A stretch of 64,000 bases of DNA from Bradyrhizobium sp. LHD-71 (GCF_031157255.1 NZ_JAVIFX010000026.1:1-64000), one strand, 5' to 3'; shown: positions 51,794-62,194, counted from the first letter of the stretch. Notes: generated by a model from the letters alone, not told the origin. Made by a program: numbers and translations.

Positions 51794-52021
51794 CCGACGC
51801 GCAATCCAACCGCGAGTATCAAAGGCCCGCCAAAACCACACCCGCGGAGCACAGCGGCTTCGGCGGCGCGCAGTCCAGTCCGTTCGCTCCGTGACCGGCG
51901 AATGCTCGTCGTCCGACGGTCTCGCGTAGCAGCGACGCCACCGTCATCGATGGCTGCGGCTTCCAAAATAAAGAGCGTAATTGGCTAGCTTGCACCGTCA
52001 TCGTCTACCCTCGGCACGATT

Positions 52022-52041
52022 AGTAAGCCAGATGGATAACT
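52022..52041. promoter_or_regulatory. Candidate ArsR operator, distal copy
   Basis: AGTAAGCC-AGAT-GGATAACT is an imperfect inverted repeat (6 of 8 arm positions) upstream of the -35 box. It matches the proximal copy 49 bp downstream in 17 of 20 positions. Confidence 0.55.
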
Positions 52042-52045
52042 GTTA

Positions 52046-52073
52046 TTGACAGCCGGCGGCGCGCATATATAGT
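52046..52073 (+). promoter_or_regulatory. Promoter of the arsR-type gene
   Basis: TTGACA (52046-52051), 16-bp spacer, TATAGT (52068-52073). The expected transcription start, about 7 bp downstream, falls on or next to the ATG at 52081. This implies a leaderless mRNA. Confidence 0.65.
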
Positions 52074-52090
52074 TAGCCGTATGGATAACT
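52071..52090. promoter_or_regulatory. Candidate ArsR operator, proximal copy
   Basis: AGTTAGCC-GTAT-GGATAACT is an inverted repeat with 7 of 8 arm positions paired. It covers the end of the -10 box, the likely transcription start and the first codons, a position suited to repression. Confidence 0.6.
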
Positions 52091-52434
52091 TTTCATCGAG
52101 TCTCGACCTTGTATTCGGGGCCCTTGCTGACCCAACCAGAAGAGCGGTCCTCGAGCGTCTGGGCGAGGGCGAGGCTTCGATCGGCGAACTCGCCCAGCCA
52201 TTCGACATGGCGCTGCCGAGCCTTATGAAGCACGTCCGGGTACTCGAGGCCGTCGGTCTCGTGGAAACTCAGAAGAGTGGGCGTGTTCGCACCTGCCGGT
52301 TGAAGCCGGCTGCGATGACCGAAGCTGAACGTTGGCTGGTTGAGCAGCGTGCGGTTTGGGAAGCACGCCTGGATCGGCTCGAGGCCTACGTGAAGGCAAT
52401 CGAGAAGAAGTCCGGGAAAAGAAGGTTGAAATGA
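52081..52434 (+). CDS. ArsR/SmtB family transcriptional regulator
   Basis: A 117-residue winged helix protein: LVFGALADPTRRAVLERLGE, ASIGELAQPFDMALPSLMKH and VRVLEAVGLVETQKSGRVRT, ending in a helical C-terminus (WEARLDRLEAYVKAIEKKSG). There is no Cys-based metal motif, so it is one of the non-metal ArsR regulators that pair with SRPBCC proteins. No ribosome-binding site precedes the ATG, while promoter boxes stand where the transcript would begin at the start codon. It is followed after 109 bp by an SRPBCC gene, the usual partner. It probably represses itself through the two operator-like repeats. Confidence 0.9.
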   Translation: MDNFSSSLDLVFGALADPTRRAVLERLGEGEASIGELAQPFDMALPSLMKHVRVLEAVGLVETQKSGRVRTCRLKPAAMTEAERWLVEQRAVWEARLDRLEAYVKAIEKKSGKRRLK

Positions 52435-52543
52435 CCGAGTTCGCAAACGGTGGCCGCTCCTCGCTGCGGTCACGATCTCCGGGAGTTCGCCAGGTTACTA
52501 ACACTCACTGTCGCATGCCCCATCCCAATCAAAGGATTTGACC

Positions 52544-53035
52544 ATGACCTCGTCCACCAACGCTGCGCTCTCGCAATGGGCGCTCGATCGCGAAATCGTT
52601 CTCTCGCGGGTCATCGATGCGCGACGCGACGTTGTGTTTTCTGCCTGGACCGACCCGGAACATCTGCCGAGCTGGTTCGGGCCAACCGGTTTCAAAATCG
52701 AGACCAAGGAAATCGACATACGCGTCGGCGGTCTGTGGCGCTTCGACATGATTGCACCTGATGGCCAGCGCTTCACCAACCGGATGAAGTTCCGTCGCAT
52801 CGAACGACCGACTCTCATCGAGTTCGATCACGGAGCGGACAGCGATGACGATCCGGGGCAGTTCCGGACAACCATCACGTTCGACGAACAGGGCGATGGC
52901 AAGACCGTGATTACATTGCGTCAGTTGCATCCAACCAAAGCGAGGCGCGACGCGGGCATCGGCTTCGGCGCAGTCGAATACGGTTATCAGACGCTCGAAA
53001 AACTCGCGCGCCATGTCGAGGCATTGCGTACCTAA
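52544..53035 (+). CDS. SRPBCC (AHSA1/START-like) domain protein
   Basis: A 163-residue protein from the ATG at 52544 behind AAAGGA. The AHSA1-type domain is complete: SRVIDARRDVVFSAWTDPEH, LPSWFGPTGF, GGLWRFDMIAPDGQRFTNRM, then TTITFDEQGDGKTVITLRQL and the C-terminal GYQTLEKLARHVEAL helix. Members bind hydrophobic ligands and are regularly encoded after ArsR regulators without metal sites, as here. The ligand is unknown. Confidence 0.9.
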   Translation: MTSSTNAALSQWALDREIVLSRVIDARRDVVFSAWTDPEHLPSWFGPTGFKIETKEIDIRVGGLWRFDMIAPDGQRFTNRMKFRRIERPTLIEFDHGADSDDDPGQFRTTITFDEQGDGKTVITLRQLHPTKARRDAGIGFGAVEYGYQTLEKLARHVEALRT

Positions 53036-53202
53036 TCGATCTGCCGCCGGATCCGGTCATGGAGTGCCGCTGATCGTCGCGAAGGCTCGCGTTCGCACTC
53101 GCGCTTTGTCATCTCGTCATGAATGATGGTGCCGGCTTGCGTCCAGGCAGAGATCGCGGTTGCCGGCACCAAACTTCGTCGCCGCATACCCCATGGCGTC
53201 AT

Positions 53203-53487
53203 TCAATCTCCATTGGGATTGAAGTTGGTGCCGGGGACCCTTTGGCCGGAGCTGAATGTTCCGGACCCAAAATATCCCGTCGATGAGCGGTTAGATGGAC
53301 GGTAGGAGTTATAGGACCTGTTGAACGGCCGCTTAGAGGCGTACGGAGCGCCGTCGACGGTGCCAACGATAGCGCCACGCGCGTTCGCTGGGTTGCGCTT
53401 GGTGCGCGCGTCCGCCGACGCAACGGAAAATGCGATAGCGCCCACAACGCCTAGAGCCGTCGCCAGTTTCCACTTGTTGCTGATCAT
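53203..53487 (-). CDS. Small exported Arg/Ser/Asn-rich protein
   Basis: A 94-residue product from the ATG at 53487 behind CAGGAGA. It has a signal peptide (LATALGVVGAIAFSVASADA) and a low-complexity mature part rich in Arg, Ser, Asn, Tyr and Gly (FNRSYNSYRPSNRSSTGYFG). No enzyme motif is present. It could be a small cell-envelope or biofilm-type protein; the family was not recognised. Stand-alone gene. Confidence 0.65.
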   Translation of the reverse strand: MISNKWKLATALGVVGAIAFSVASADARTKRNPANARGAIVGTVDGAPYASKRPFNRSYNSYRPSNRSSTGYFGSGTFSSGQRVPGTNFNPNGD

Positions 53488-54350
53488 ACATCTGTCTCCT
53501 GATTCTCTGGGTTCCAACGATGTTGAGCACCACGGACGGCCAAGCCATGTTCAACCGCCACGGCGCGGCTTTGGACATGGTCCGCTGCTCCCGAAACACA
53601 AGAGATGTCGCGTTGAACATTCTGTAATCGTTCAATTTGTAGAAATCGGTAAGCGTCGACGTCGAGCGAAACTGGAGTTTCTTTTTCGCGACGCCTCGAT
53701 GACGAGGGAAAATCACGCGACACTCGTTGCATAAAATCAAGGAGGCTCCGTCACGGCCTCCATTTGCTCAATGCGACTGACGAGCGGTCCGCGCCTCGGC
53801 CCGTCAGGGGCGGTCATCTCGCAGACGTCAGTTCGCGTCGCGTTTCGCATCAGGCGCAAACTTTGTTGCTCCACGCTCCACCTGAATGTCTACAATGTTC
53901 GAATCCCGCCGCTTCGTGAAGGTCTGCTTTTCGTGGGGCGCGTCAAATGGTGACCTCTTGGCGTTTGTCACGGCACTACCAGCCGAGGAACAATGAGTTT
54001 GATGAGAGCGCCGAATGCCACCGAACACCGCCCGCCCTCCGACAACGAGTTCTTGTCTGGAATAACTCAGCGCAGCGTTTCGAGGGAAACCGTGGATTCG
54101 GCGGAACTAGCGCGCCACGGTCGATGAAGATGGGCACTACTGTTTCGCCGCGGCGTTATGATCCCACGCTCGCCACTTGGGCGGAAAGCACGGCCCCGAA
54201 GCATTGAACTATTCGCACCGATTGTCACTTGACCACAGAGGACGGTATTAGGAGCGATGGTCGGCTGGATAGATTTTCGGAACGGCGCCTTTGTGTTCCA
54301 GAAGCATGACGGTCCTCCATCTGCCAGCGTGAACGTGGATATATTCGAAC
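53488..54350. other. Long non-coding stretch
   Basis: About 860 bp without a gene I can support. It contains short phrases shared with other spacers in the window (for example CCGAACACCGCCC at 54020, also at 50755) and probably represents decayed repeat material. Confidence 0.4.
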
Positions 54351-54821
54351 GTGTGCCCTCCAACCTTCGGAACGCAATCTCCAATAGCGGCAAGCATCGC
54401 GGCCGTCATCCACCAAGGCCAGATTTTGATGGTCCGTCGCGCGAACCCGCCCGATGCCGGGCTTTGGGGCTTTCCTGGCGGAAAGATCAATGCAGGCGAG
54501 ACCATTGAGGCTGCGGCCGTCCGCGAACTGTACGAGGAAACCGGGATTCAAGGCGAGGCGAGGCGCGTCTTCACCGCCGTCGATGCCTTCGAGCGCGACG
54601 AGCACGGCGGGGTGCGGCGTCACTTCATTCTGATCGCAGTTCTCTGCCGCTGGCTATCGGGCCAGCCGATCGGCGGCGACGACGCGCTGGAGGCACGCTG
54701 GTTCGATCTCGCCGGCCTGGAAAGCGCGGATCTCGCCATGAGCTTCGGCGTGACTCATGTCGCACGGCAAGCCCATGCCCTCTCGCTCGCCGACCTGGGA
54801 GAGCGCAACGACTTGAACTGA
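54351..54821 (+). CDS. NUDIX hydrolase
   Basis: About 156 residues from a GTG at 54351; the start is uncertain because no strong ribosome-binding site precedes it. The NUDIX box is complete, G-x5-E-x7-REUxEExGU: GGKINAGETIEAAAVRELYE then ETGI. The surrounding text (AAVIHQGQILMVRRANPPDA, GLWGFPGG, ADLAMSFGVTHVARQAHAL) is like MutT/ADP-ribose-pyrophosphatase relatives that hydrolyse nucleoside diphosphate derivatives. It is followed 23 bp later by the TenA-family gene, so the two are likely cotranscribed, pointing to thiamine-related or salvage chemistry. Confidence 0.9.
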   Translation: MCPPTFGTQSPIAASIAAVIHQGQILMVRRANPPDAGLWGFPGGKINAGETIEAAAVRELYEETGIQGEARRVFTAVDAFERDEHGGVRRHFILIAVLCRWLSGQPIGGDDALEARWFDLAGLESADLAMSFGVTHVARQAHALSLADLGERNDLN

Positions 54822-54844
54822 CACCGCCAGCAAGGATCAGCAAG

Positions 54845-55492
54845 ATGACCGAACGCTTCACCGAAACCCTCCGCCGCGTGAGCGAGCCCACTTGGTCGCA
54901 TGCCGTTCAGCATCGTTTCGTCATGGAACTGTTCGCGGGAACGATCCCCGATCGCGTCATGGCCAGCTATCTGATCCAGGACCATCGGTTCCTCGACAGC
55001 TTCCTGATGCTGCTGGGCGCAGCCATCGCCAGGGCCGACGGCTTGGAGGCGCGGCTGCGCTTCGGCCGCTTCATCGGGATGGTCTCGGGTGAGGAAAACA
55101 CCTACTTCCTGCGCGCCTTCGAGGCGCTTGGCGTCACAGAGAGACAGCGCACTGAGGCGCCCGATACGAACCCGACGGCCGGCTTCAAGGCGATCATGCG
55201 CGAGGCGGCCGCGACTCGTTCCTACGTTGCCGCGCTCGCCGTGCTCAACGTCGCCGAATGGCTCTATCTCGACTGGGCCATGAAGGCGCCGAAATCCTTG
55301 CCATCGAACTTCGTGCATGCCGAGTGGATCATGCTGCACGACAATCCCGACTTCCGCGAGTTCGTCGCCTTCCTGCGTGCAGAATTGGATCGTGTCGGCC
55401 CGGCGGAGGAGAGGATCAGCAAGGACTTCTTCCTGCGAGCCGTCGCGCTCGAACGGGCCTTCTTCGATGCAGCTTACGAGAACGAGGCTTGA
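54845..55492 (+). CDS. TenA family protein (thiaminase II type, TenA_E class)
   Basis: A 215-residue all-helical protein. TenA features are FVMELFAGTIPDRVMASYLI followed by QDHRFLDSF (the Asp near residue 46), FGRFIGMVSGEENTYFLRAF, and a C-terminal Glu in ALERAFFDAAYE. The active-site Cys of TenA_C proteins (in a CxYGY-like stretch) is absent; the corresponding helix reads VLNVAEWLYLDWA, so it belongs with the Cys-less TenA_E group. TenA proteins salvage amino-hydroxymethyl-pyrimidine from broken thiamine. With the upstream NUDIX gene it may clean up damaged thiamine derivatives. Confidence 0.88.
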   Translation: MTERFTETLRRVSEPTWSHAVQHRFVMELFAGTIPDRVMASYLIQDHRFLDSFLMLLGAAIARADGLEARLRFGRFIGMVSGEENTYFLRAFEALGVTERQRTEAPDTNPTAGFKAIMREAAATRSYVAALAVLNVAEWLYLDWAMKAPKSLPSNFVHAEWIMLHDNPDFREFVAFLRAELDRVGPAEERISKDFFLRAVALERAFFDAAYENEA

Positions 55493-55807
55493 TCGATCGA
55501 TCTCTTCGGCGCGGAAGGGTGGATCATTGGTCACCGCACCAGCCAGCGGGTACCGCAGGAGCAGATCGGTACGGCAGTATCGTACAAAATCGTAATGTGG
55601 CGCGGCGGGTCCGGGAGGCTGCGTGCCTCGCTGCGAGATCACGGAAGCTGCGCCGCTCGCCATCGTCAGCGAGAGGGCGATATTCGCCCGAGATCGCGCT
55701 AGGCATGCCACCCATTATCGGCGGCACAGCGACTGCCGCGCGAATACCCGCTGGCCTTCGATTTTCTGAGATTCGGGCACGAGTGAACTGAATTTCGTCA
55801 GCGCCGA

Positions 55808-55834
55808 TGTCACAAGGCGCCAGGCCGGGGTGTC
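55808..55834 (+). promoter_or_regulatory. Candidate ECF41 sigma-factor promoter
   Basis: TGTCACA (55808-55814), 16 bp, TGTC (55831-55834). The ECF41 consensus is TGTCACA, about 16 bp, CGTC; only one base of the -10 differs. It lies 36 bp upstream of the carboxymuconolactone decarboxylase start, the usual ECF41 target. Confidence 0.6.
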
Positions 55835-55869
55835 TTAAGGGCGTGATCACCCTCACGAGGAGAACGATT

Positions 55870-56367
55870 GTGAGCCACGCCACCGCCCGATCCCGCCTGA
55901 ATTTCATGCAGCAGTCGCCCGATCTTTTCAACAAGCTAAAGGACCTTGGCATGGCCATCGCTGCCAGCAGTCACATCGAGCCGGGGCTGGGCCAGCTGGT
56001 GGACATCCGTGCCTCTCAGATCAACGGCTGCGCCGCCTGCCTGGATATGCACGTCAAGCAGGCCAAGCTGGTCGGCGAGCGCGAGTTGCGCCTGTATCAC
56101 ATCGCGGTCTGGCGCGAGTCGCCGCTGTTTTCGCCCAAGGAACGTGCCGCGCTGGCCTGGACCGAGGCGCTGACCCAGATCGCGCCGACCGGCGTCTCCG
56201 ATGACCTCTACGCCGAGCTGCGCGAGCAGTTCAGCGAAAAGGAACTCTCGACGCTGACCTTCCGCGTGATAGGCATCAACGCGGCGAACCGCGCCAACGT
56301 GGCCTTCCGCACCCCGCCTGGCAAGTACGATAAGGAAATCGGTCTGGACAAGGCCGGGCTTGCCTAA
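55870..56367 (+). CDS. Carboxymuconolactone decarboxylase-family protein (AhpD-like), ECF41 target
   Basis: About 165 residues from the GTG at 55870 behind GAGGAGA; the frame is open 63 bp further. The AhpD/CMD motif C-x-x-C-x3-H is present in INGCAACLDMHVKQ, with HIAVWRESPLFSPKERAALA and EALTQIA after it, as in peroxidase-like alkylhydroperoxidase proteins. Two such Cys can form a redox pair that scavenges peroxide. In ECF41 clusters this gene is the signature target (the C of 'COE'), and a fitting promoter lies upstream. It is followed by the SDR gene in the same direction. Confidence 0.92.
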   Translation: MSHATARSRLNFMQQSPDLFNKLKDLGMAIAASSHIEPGLGQLVDIRASQINGCAACLDMHVKQAKLVGERELRLYHIAVWRESPLFSPKERAALAWTEALTQIAPTGVSDDLYAELREQFSEKELSTLTFRVIGINAANRANVAFRTPPGKYDKEIGLDKAGLA

Positions 56368-56519
56368 GCGCGCGTGCGAGCCGGCAAATGTCCGCGCGCG
56401 TTGAGGGATGGTTTTGGGCCGCGTCACGAGTATTCGCGAAGCCCTGCACGCGCCGGTCCTGCTACTCGAAGCTGCAAATCGAATGCTCGATAGCAATCAA
56501 CGACGAAAAGGAAGACATC

Positions 56520-57383
56520 ATGAGCAAAATCTGGTTCGTCACCGGTTCTTCGCGTGGTTTGGGCCGCAGCTTCGTCGAGGCGGCGCTGTCTCGCGGCGAC
56601 AGGGTGGCCGCGAGCGCCAGAAACATCCTGAGTCTTGATGGGCTGGTCACCGCCTACGGCGACGCGTTGCTTCCGCTCGAGCTGGACGTGACCGACAGGG
56701 TTGCAGTCTTCGAAAGCGTGAAGCGGGCCAAGAAGCGCTTCGGCCGTCTCGACGTCATCGTAAACAATGCAGGTTACGCGCAGATCGGCGCGATCGAGGA
56801 ACTGACCGAGCAACAACTGCGTGACCAATTTGAGACCAACGTGTTCGGCGCCGTGTGGGTCATTCAGGCCGCGCTGCCTTACCTGCGCGAGCAGGGCGCA
56901 GGACACATCATCCAGATGTCCTCCATCGCCGGACTCATCGCAATGCCGCTCGGCGGCGCATACCACGCCTCGAAGTGGCCTCTCGAAGCGCTGAATGACT
57001 CACTTGCCCAGGAAGTCGCCGACTTTGGAATTAAGGTGACCGTGGTCGAGCCCACCGGCTTCGCCACCAGGTCCGGCAAGAACCCACATCCACTAGCCAA
57101 TGGCCACATGGCCAAGGCGAACCCGGTCTACGATGGACTCCGCCAGCGTCTCGCCGGGCTCGCCGGCAAGCAGCCTCCTGGCGATCCGGCCGCCGCGGCC
57201 CAGGCACTCCTCAAGATCGTCGATTCCGACAACCCGCCCCTGCGGGTACTCTTTGGCCAGGGCTTCTACCCGATGCTGCAACAGGTCTACGCCGACCGGC
57301 TCAAGACCTGGGCCGACTGGCGGGATCTCTCGCTGGAGGCTCACGGCAAGTTCGATCCAAAGGCCGGTGCATCCTCCGCCTGA
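56520..57383 (+). CDS. SDR-family oxidoreductase of the ECF41 module
   Basis: A 287-residue short-chain dehydrogenase from the ATG at 56520 behind AAAAGGAAG. TGSSRGLGRSF (Rossmann), NNAGYAQIGAIEELTEQQLR (the NNAG strand), the Ser of SSIAGLI and the YHASK catalytic Tyr-Lys are all present. The C-terminal extension (GKNPHPLANGHMAKANPVYD) is typical of the oxidoreductases found with ECF41 sigma factors. It probably reduces or oxidises a hydroxyl of unknown substrate. It lies 152 bp after the CMD gene and 176 bp before the sigma factor. Confidence 0.93.
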   Translation: MSKIWFVTGSSRGLGRSFVEAALSRGDRVAASARNILSLDGLVTAYGDALLPLELDVTDRVAVFESVKRAKKRFGRLDVIVNNAGYAQIGAIEELTEQQLRDQFETNVFGAVWVIQAALPYLREQGAGHIIQMSSIAGLIAMPLGGAYHASKWPLEALNDSLAQEVADFGIKVTVVEPTGFATRSGKNPHPLANGHMAKANPVYDGLRQRLAGLAGKQPPGDPAAAAQALLKIVDSDNPPLRVLFGQGFYPMLQQVYADRLKTWADWRDLSLEAHGKFDPKAGASSA

Positions 57384-57559
57384 ACTTTCGAGATCTGAGA
57401 CGCGTGGGAATATCCTGGATCGTCATGATGGGAACTAACTGAAGGAAGACCGATCATTACTGCCAAACTCAATTCCGCCGTCGTAGCGCCGGTGCTGATG
57501 AAGCTGCGGTAACACCTTCGGCAACGAAAGGCAGCGGTCGGAAGAAGAAGGAACGAGAA

Positions 57560-58456
57560 TTGAACAGCCACGCGATTGATGCTGCGACGAAGGCTTTCGT
57601 AGCCTACCGCGATCTTCTATTCACCGTCGCATACGAAATGCTCGGATCGGCATCCGACGCTGAAGACGTCCTTCAAGAAACCTGGCTGAGGTGGGTCAAG
57701 GTTGATTTGGCACAGGTACGCGACCAGCGCGCCTATCTTTTTCGAATTACGACACGGCAGGCGCTGAACCGGCTCCGCACACTGAAGCGCCGCAAGGAGG
57801 AGTATGTCGGCCCGTGGCTACCCGAGCCGTTAATCACTGCGCCAGACATGGCCGAGGACCTTGAGCTCGCCGAGAGTGTATCGATGGCGCTCATGATCGT
57901 TCTCGAGACGCTGTCACCGATCGAGCGCGCCGTCTTCGTTCTTCGTGGGGCCTTTGATGTTAGCTATGACGAGATCGCCGCCATCGTCGACAAGAACCCC
58001 ACGGCCGTCCGTCAAATAGCGCATCGCGCCCGCCAGCACGTCAACTCGCGACGTCCTCGCCAGGTAGTCTCCCCGGGAGAGACGCGGAGGGTACTGGAGT
58101 TGTTTCGCCGCGCACTCGAATCCGGGAATCCGCAGGACCTCATCGATGTGCTCGCGCCCGACATCGTCTTTGTGAGCGACGGCGGCGGCGTAAAGCAGGC
58201 TGCGCTGCGGCCGATCATCGGGGCAGAGAGGATCATCCGGGTGCTCCTCCACGGTCTCCCAAAAATCGAAGGTGCGCTCGCTGGCGAACCCACAGTAGTC
58301 AACGGCAACCCGGCACTGATCATGCGCCTTGATGGGAAGATCGACGGCATCCTCGCCGTCCGGGTCGAGGACGCGCGCATCACCGGCCTTTACTACGTCC
58401 GAAACCCGGAGAAGCTGACCCGGATCGAATCCGAAACGCTGCTGACCCTCGGATGA
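57560..58456 (+). CDS. ECF41-group RNA polymerase sigma factor with SnoaL-like C-terminal domain
   Basis: A 298-residue sigma factor. Region 2 lies at about 10-75 (DLLFTVAYEMLGSASDAEDV, ETWLRW), region 4 at about 105-160 (LSPIERAVFVLRGAFDVSYD then NPTAVRQIAHRARQHV). A SnoaL-like domain follows (175-290) with the ECF41 signatures DGGG (207-210) and NPEKL (282-286). This tail replaces a separate anti-sigma factor and modulates binding to core polymerase. Linkage to a CMD gene and an SDR gene is the classical ECF41 arrangement. No epimerase of the 'COE' set was seen nearby. Confidence 0.95.
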   Translation: MNSHAIDAATKAFVAYRDLLFTVAYEMLGSASDAEDVLQETWLRWVKVDLAQVRDQRAYLFRITTRQALNRLRTLKRRKEEYVGPWLPEPLITAPDMAEDLELAESVSMALMIVLETLSPIERAVFVLRGAFDVSYDEIAAIVDKNPTAVRQIAHRARQHVNSRRPRQVVSPGETRRVLELFRRALESGNPQDLIDVLAPDIVFVSDGGGVKQAALRPIIGAERIIRVLLHGLPKIEGALAGEPTVVNGNPALIMRLDGKIDGILAVRVEDARITGLYYVRNPEKLTRIESETLLTLG

Positions 58457-58508
58457 GCGGCGGCCCCGAACTGGCCATTGCGATCAAGGGTCGCGGCGGC
58501 CCAATGCA

Positions 58509-58635
58509 GTGGAACGCCGCGGAAGCTTTCGCAAGGCGGCGGACTTTCGCGCCCTCGAGCAGTCTAATCTCAGCCGCAGAGTCAGACCTCTGGAGGAGCA
58601 ACTCGGGATCGCGTTGTTCGAGCGAACCAATGGCA
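58509..58635 (+). pseudogene. LysR helix-turn-helix remnant
   Basis: About 40 codons read SFRKAADFRALEQSNLSRRV and RPLEEQLGIALFERTNG, the second half of a LysR winged helix. Sequence on both sides is unrelated and there is no start with a ribosome-binding site. It is a fragment of a regulator lost between the sigma gene and the convergent exporter gene. Confidence 0.75.
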
Positions 58636-58685
58636 TCCTCAGCACGAAAACCGAATTGCTACCTCGGAGAGGCGTGCCCAGCAAC

Positions 58686-60170
58686 CTATCCCAGCCGCTG
58701 GTCGCGTGCGTCCTCGGTCTCTTCGATGGCAGCCTTCTGCGCAGCCTTGTCGACCTCCTTGCGGCTGGAGATTTCCTTGGCGCGCCGGCCCGAGACCTGA
58801 TGCCCCGCGTCTGACGGCATCATGAAGAAGACGATCGCCGAGGACGCAGAGATCAGCGCGACGACGATGAAGGCTGGCCCGAAGTCGGCCGCCGTCAGCT
58901 CGCCACCCTTGCGCATCAAAACTGTCAGCTCGACCGAGAATGCGCCGACGGCTACACCGGCCGAGATGGCGAGTTGCTGCGTGACGCTGACAAGCGTCGT
59001 GGCCCGGCTCATGCGCGCCATGTCCACTTCGGCATAGCCGATGGTATTGATCGCGGTGAACTGCAGCGAGCGGAAGAAACCGCCGATGATCAGCAGGACC
59101 AAGATCAGCGAAAGCGGCGTGTCCGGCGTGAACAGCGCACAGACCGCGAGAAATCCCGCGCTGACCAGCGCATCGGTCACCATGATGTTGCGAAAGCCGA
59201 AGGTGGCGATCATGCGGGCCGCCAGCCCCTTCATGAACAATGCGCCGACTGCCGAGCCGAACGTGATGAGGCCGGACTGGAATGGCGACAGGCCGAAGCC
59301 GACCTGCAGCAACAGCGGCAACAGAAACGGCAGCGCGCCGATACCGAGGCGGAACAGAAAGCCGCCCATGATGGCGGCGCGCATCGTCTTCAAGCGCAGC
59401 AGGCTGAAATCCAGCACGGGGAAGGGCACGCGCTTGTAGTGCAGGATATAGAGCGTTATCGAGATCGCGCCGCAGACGATGAAGCCGATCACGACCGGCC
59501 ACGGCAGGACATTCAGACCGGCGACCGACAGTCCGAAGGCGATGCCGCCGAGGCCGATGCCGGCGAGGAAGAAGCCCTTGAAGTCGAACGGCTGAATATC
59601 GTCACTCTTGATCGGGTCGATATAGCGCTGCGCCATATAGATGCCGATGATGCCGATCGGGATGTTGATCAGGAAGATATAGTGCCAGGAGAAATATGTG
59701 GTGATGAAGCCGCCGAGCGCCGGACCGACCACGGGGCCGATCAACGCGGGCGCGGTTACCCAGGCCATCGCCGAAACGAGCTCGCGTTTTTCGATCGAAC
59801 GAAGCAGCACCAGGCGCCCAACCGGCGTCATCATCGCCCCGCCGATTCCCTCGATGGTGCGCGCCAGCACGAAATGATGGATGCTCTGCGCCAGCGCACA
59901 GCCGATCGAGCCGAGCATGAAGACGACGATGGCGCTGGTGAACACCCGACGGGCGCCGAAGCGATCCGCAACCCAGCCGCTCGCCGGGATGAAGACGGCG
60001 AGGGCCAGAAGATACGAGGTGATTGCGAGCTTCAGCGTCAGCGGGCTGGTGCCGATGTCGGCGGCGATGGCAGGAAGCGACGTTGCGATGACCGTTGCGT
60101 CCATGTTCTCCATGAACAGAGCCGCGGCGACGATTAAGGGAATGATTCTTTCTTTTCGCATCGAGGTCAT
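58686..60170 (-). CDS. DHA2-family MFS multidrug exporter (14-TM)
   Basis: A 494-residue transporter with about 14 hydrophobic segments. It has the N-terminal MENMDATVIATSLPAIAADI helix-1 motif of DHA2 exporters (LD-x-T-I/V-V-N-V-A-L-P), motif A (GWVADRFGARRVF), motif C (GPVVGPALGGFITTYFSWHY) and, after the last helix, a charged tail (EISSRKEVDKAAQKAAIEET). These proteins expel drugs or dyes by proton antiport and are usually paired with a TetR or LysR regulator; only a LysR remnant lies nearby. It is divergent from guaB. Confidence 0.93.
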   Translation of the reverse strand: MTSMRKERIIPLIVAAALFMENMDATVIATSLPAIAADIGTSPLTLKLAITSYLLALAVFIPASGWVADRFGARRVFTSAIVVFMLGSIGCALAQSIHHFVLARTIEGIGGAMMTPVGRLVLLRSIEKRELVSAMAWVTAPALIGPVVGPALGGFITTYFSWHYIFLINIPIGIIGIYMAQRYIDPIKSDDIQPFDFKGFFLAGIGLGGIAFGLSVAGLNVLPWPVVIGFIVCGAISITLYILHYKRVPFPVLDFSLLRLKTMRAAIMGGFLFRLGIGALPFLLPLLLQVGFGLSPFQSGLITFGSAVGALFMKGLAARMIATFGFRNIMVTDALVSAGFLAVCALFTPDTPLSLILVLLIIGGFFRSLQFTAINTIGYAEVDMARMSRATTLVSVTQQLAISAGVAVGAFSVELTVLMRKGGELTAADFGPAFIVVALISASSAIVFFMMPSDAGHQVSGRRAKEISSRKEVDKAAQKAAIEETEDARDQRLG

Positions 60171-62000
<1,830 letters not shown>

Positions 62001-62028
62001 AGGTCTGCGAGTGAAGTTGCGAAGCGCT

Positions 62029-62160
62029 GTAGCCCGCATGAGCGAAGCGATATGCGGGAACGGCTTCGCAGACCACTAATGTTGTCCCGCATGTCGCTAC
62101 GCTCATGCGGGCTACAATTCCTCGCAACCGTCGTACTGGATTCGCTCCGCTCGCAATGAC
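62029..62160. repeat. Palindromic repeat block after guaB
   Basis: 62029-62115 begins GTAGCCCGCATGAGCGAAGCG and ends CGCTCATGCGGGCTAC, the same family as 27689-27770. A further half element with CTGGATTCGCTCCGCTCGCA and ATGACG follows to 62160, the end of the GTCATTGCGAGC family. Confidence 0.8.
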
Positions 62161-62194
62161 GCCAGACCGCTTGCCATTGCGACCGGCGCGATAG

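Noticed and set aside
53885-53935. GTTCGAATCCCGCC sequence resembling a tRNA T-loop
   Set aside because: No acceptor, D or anticodon stem can be formed around it and no CCA-type end follows, so it is not a tRNA gene.
58974-60137. 387-codon plus-strand frame opposite the DHA2 exporter
   Set aside because: It has an extreme composition (Arg, Asp, Glu, Gln, His) typical of an antisense mirror of a membrane protein gene and no motif.
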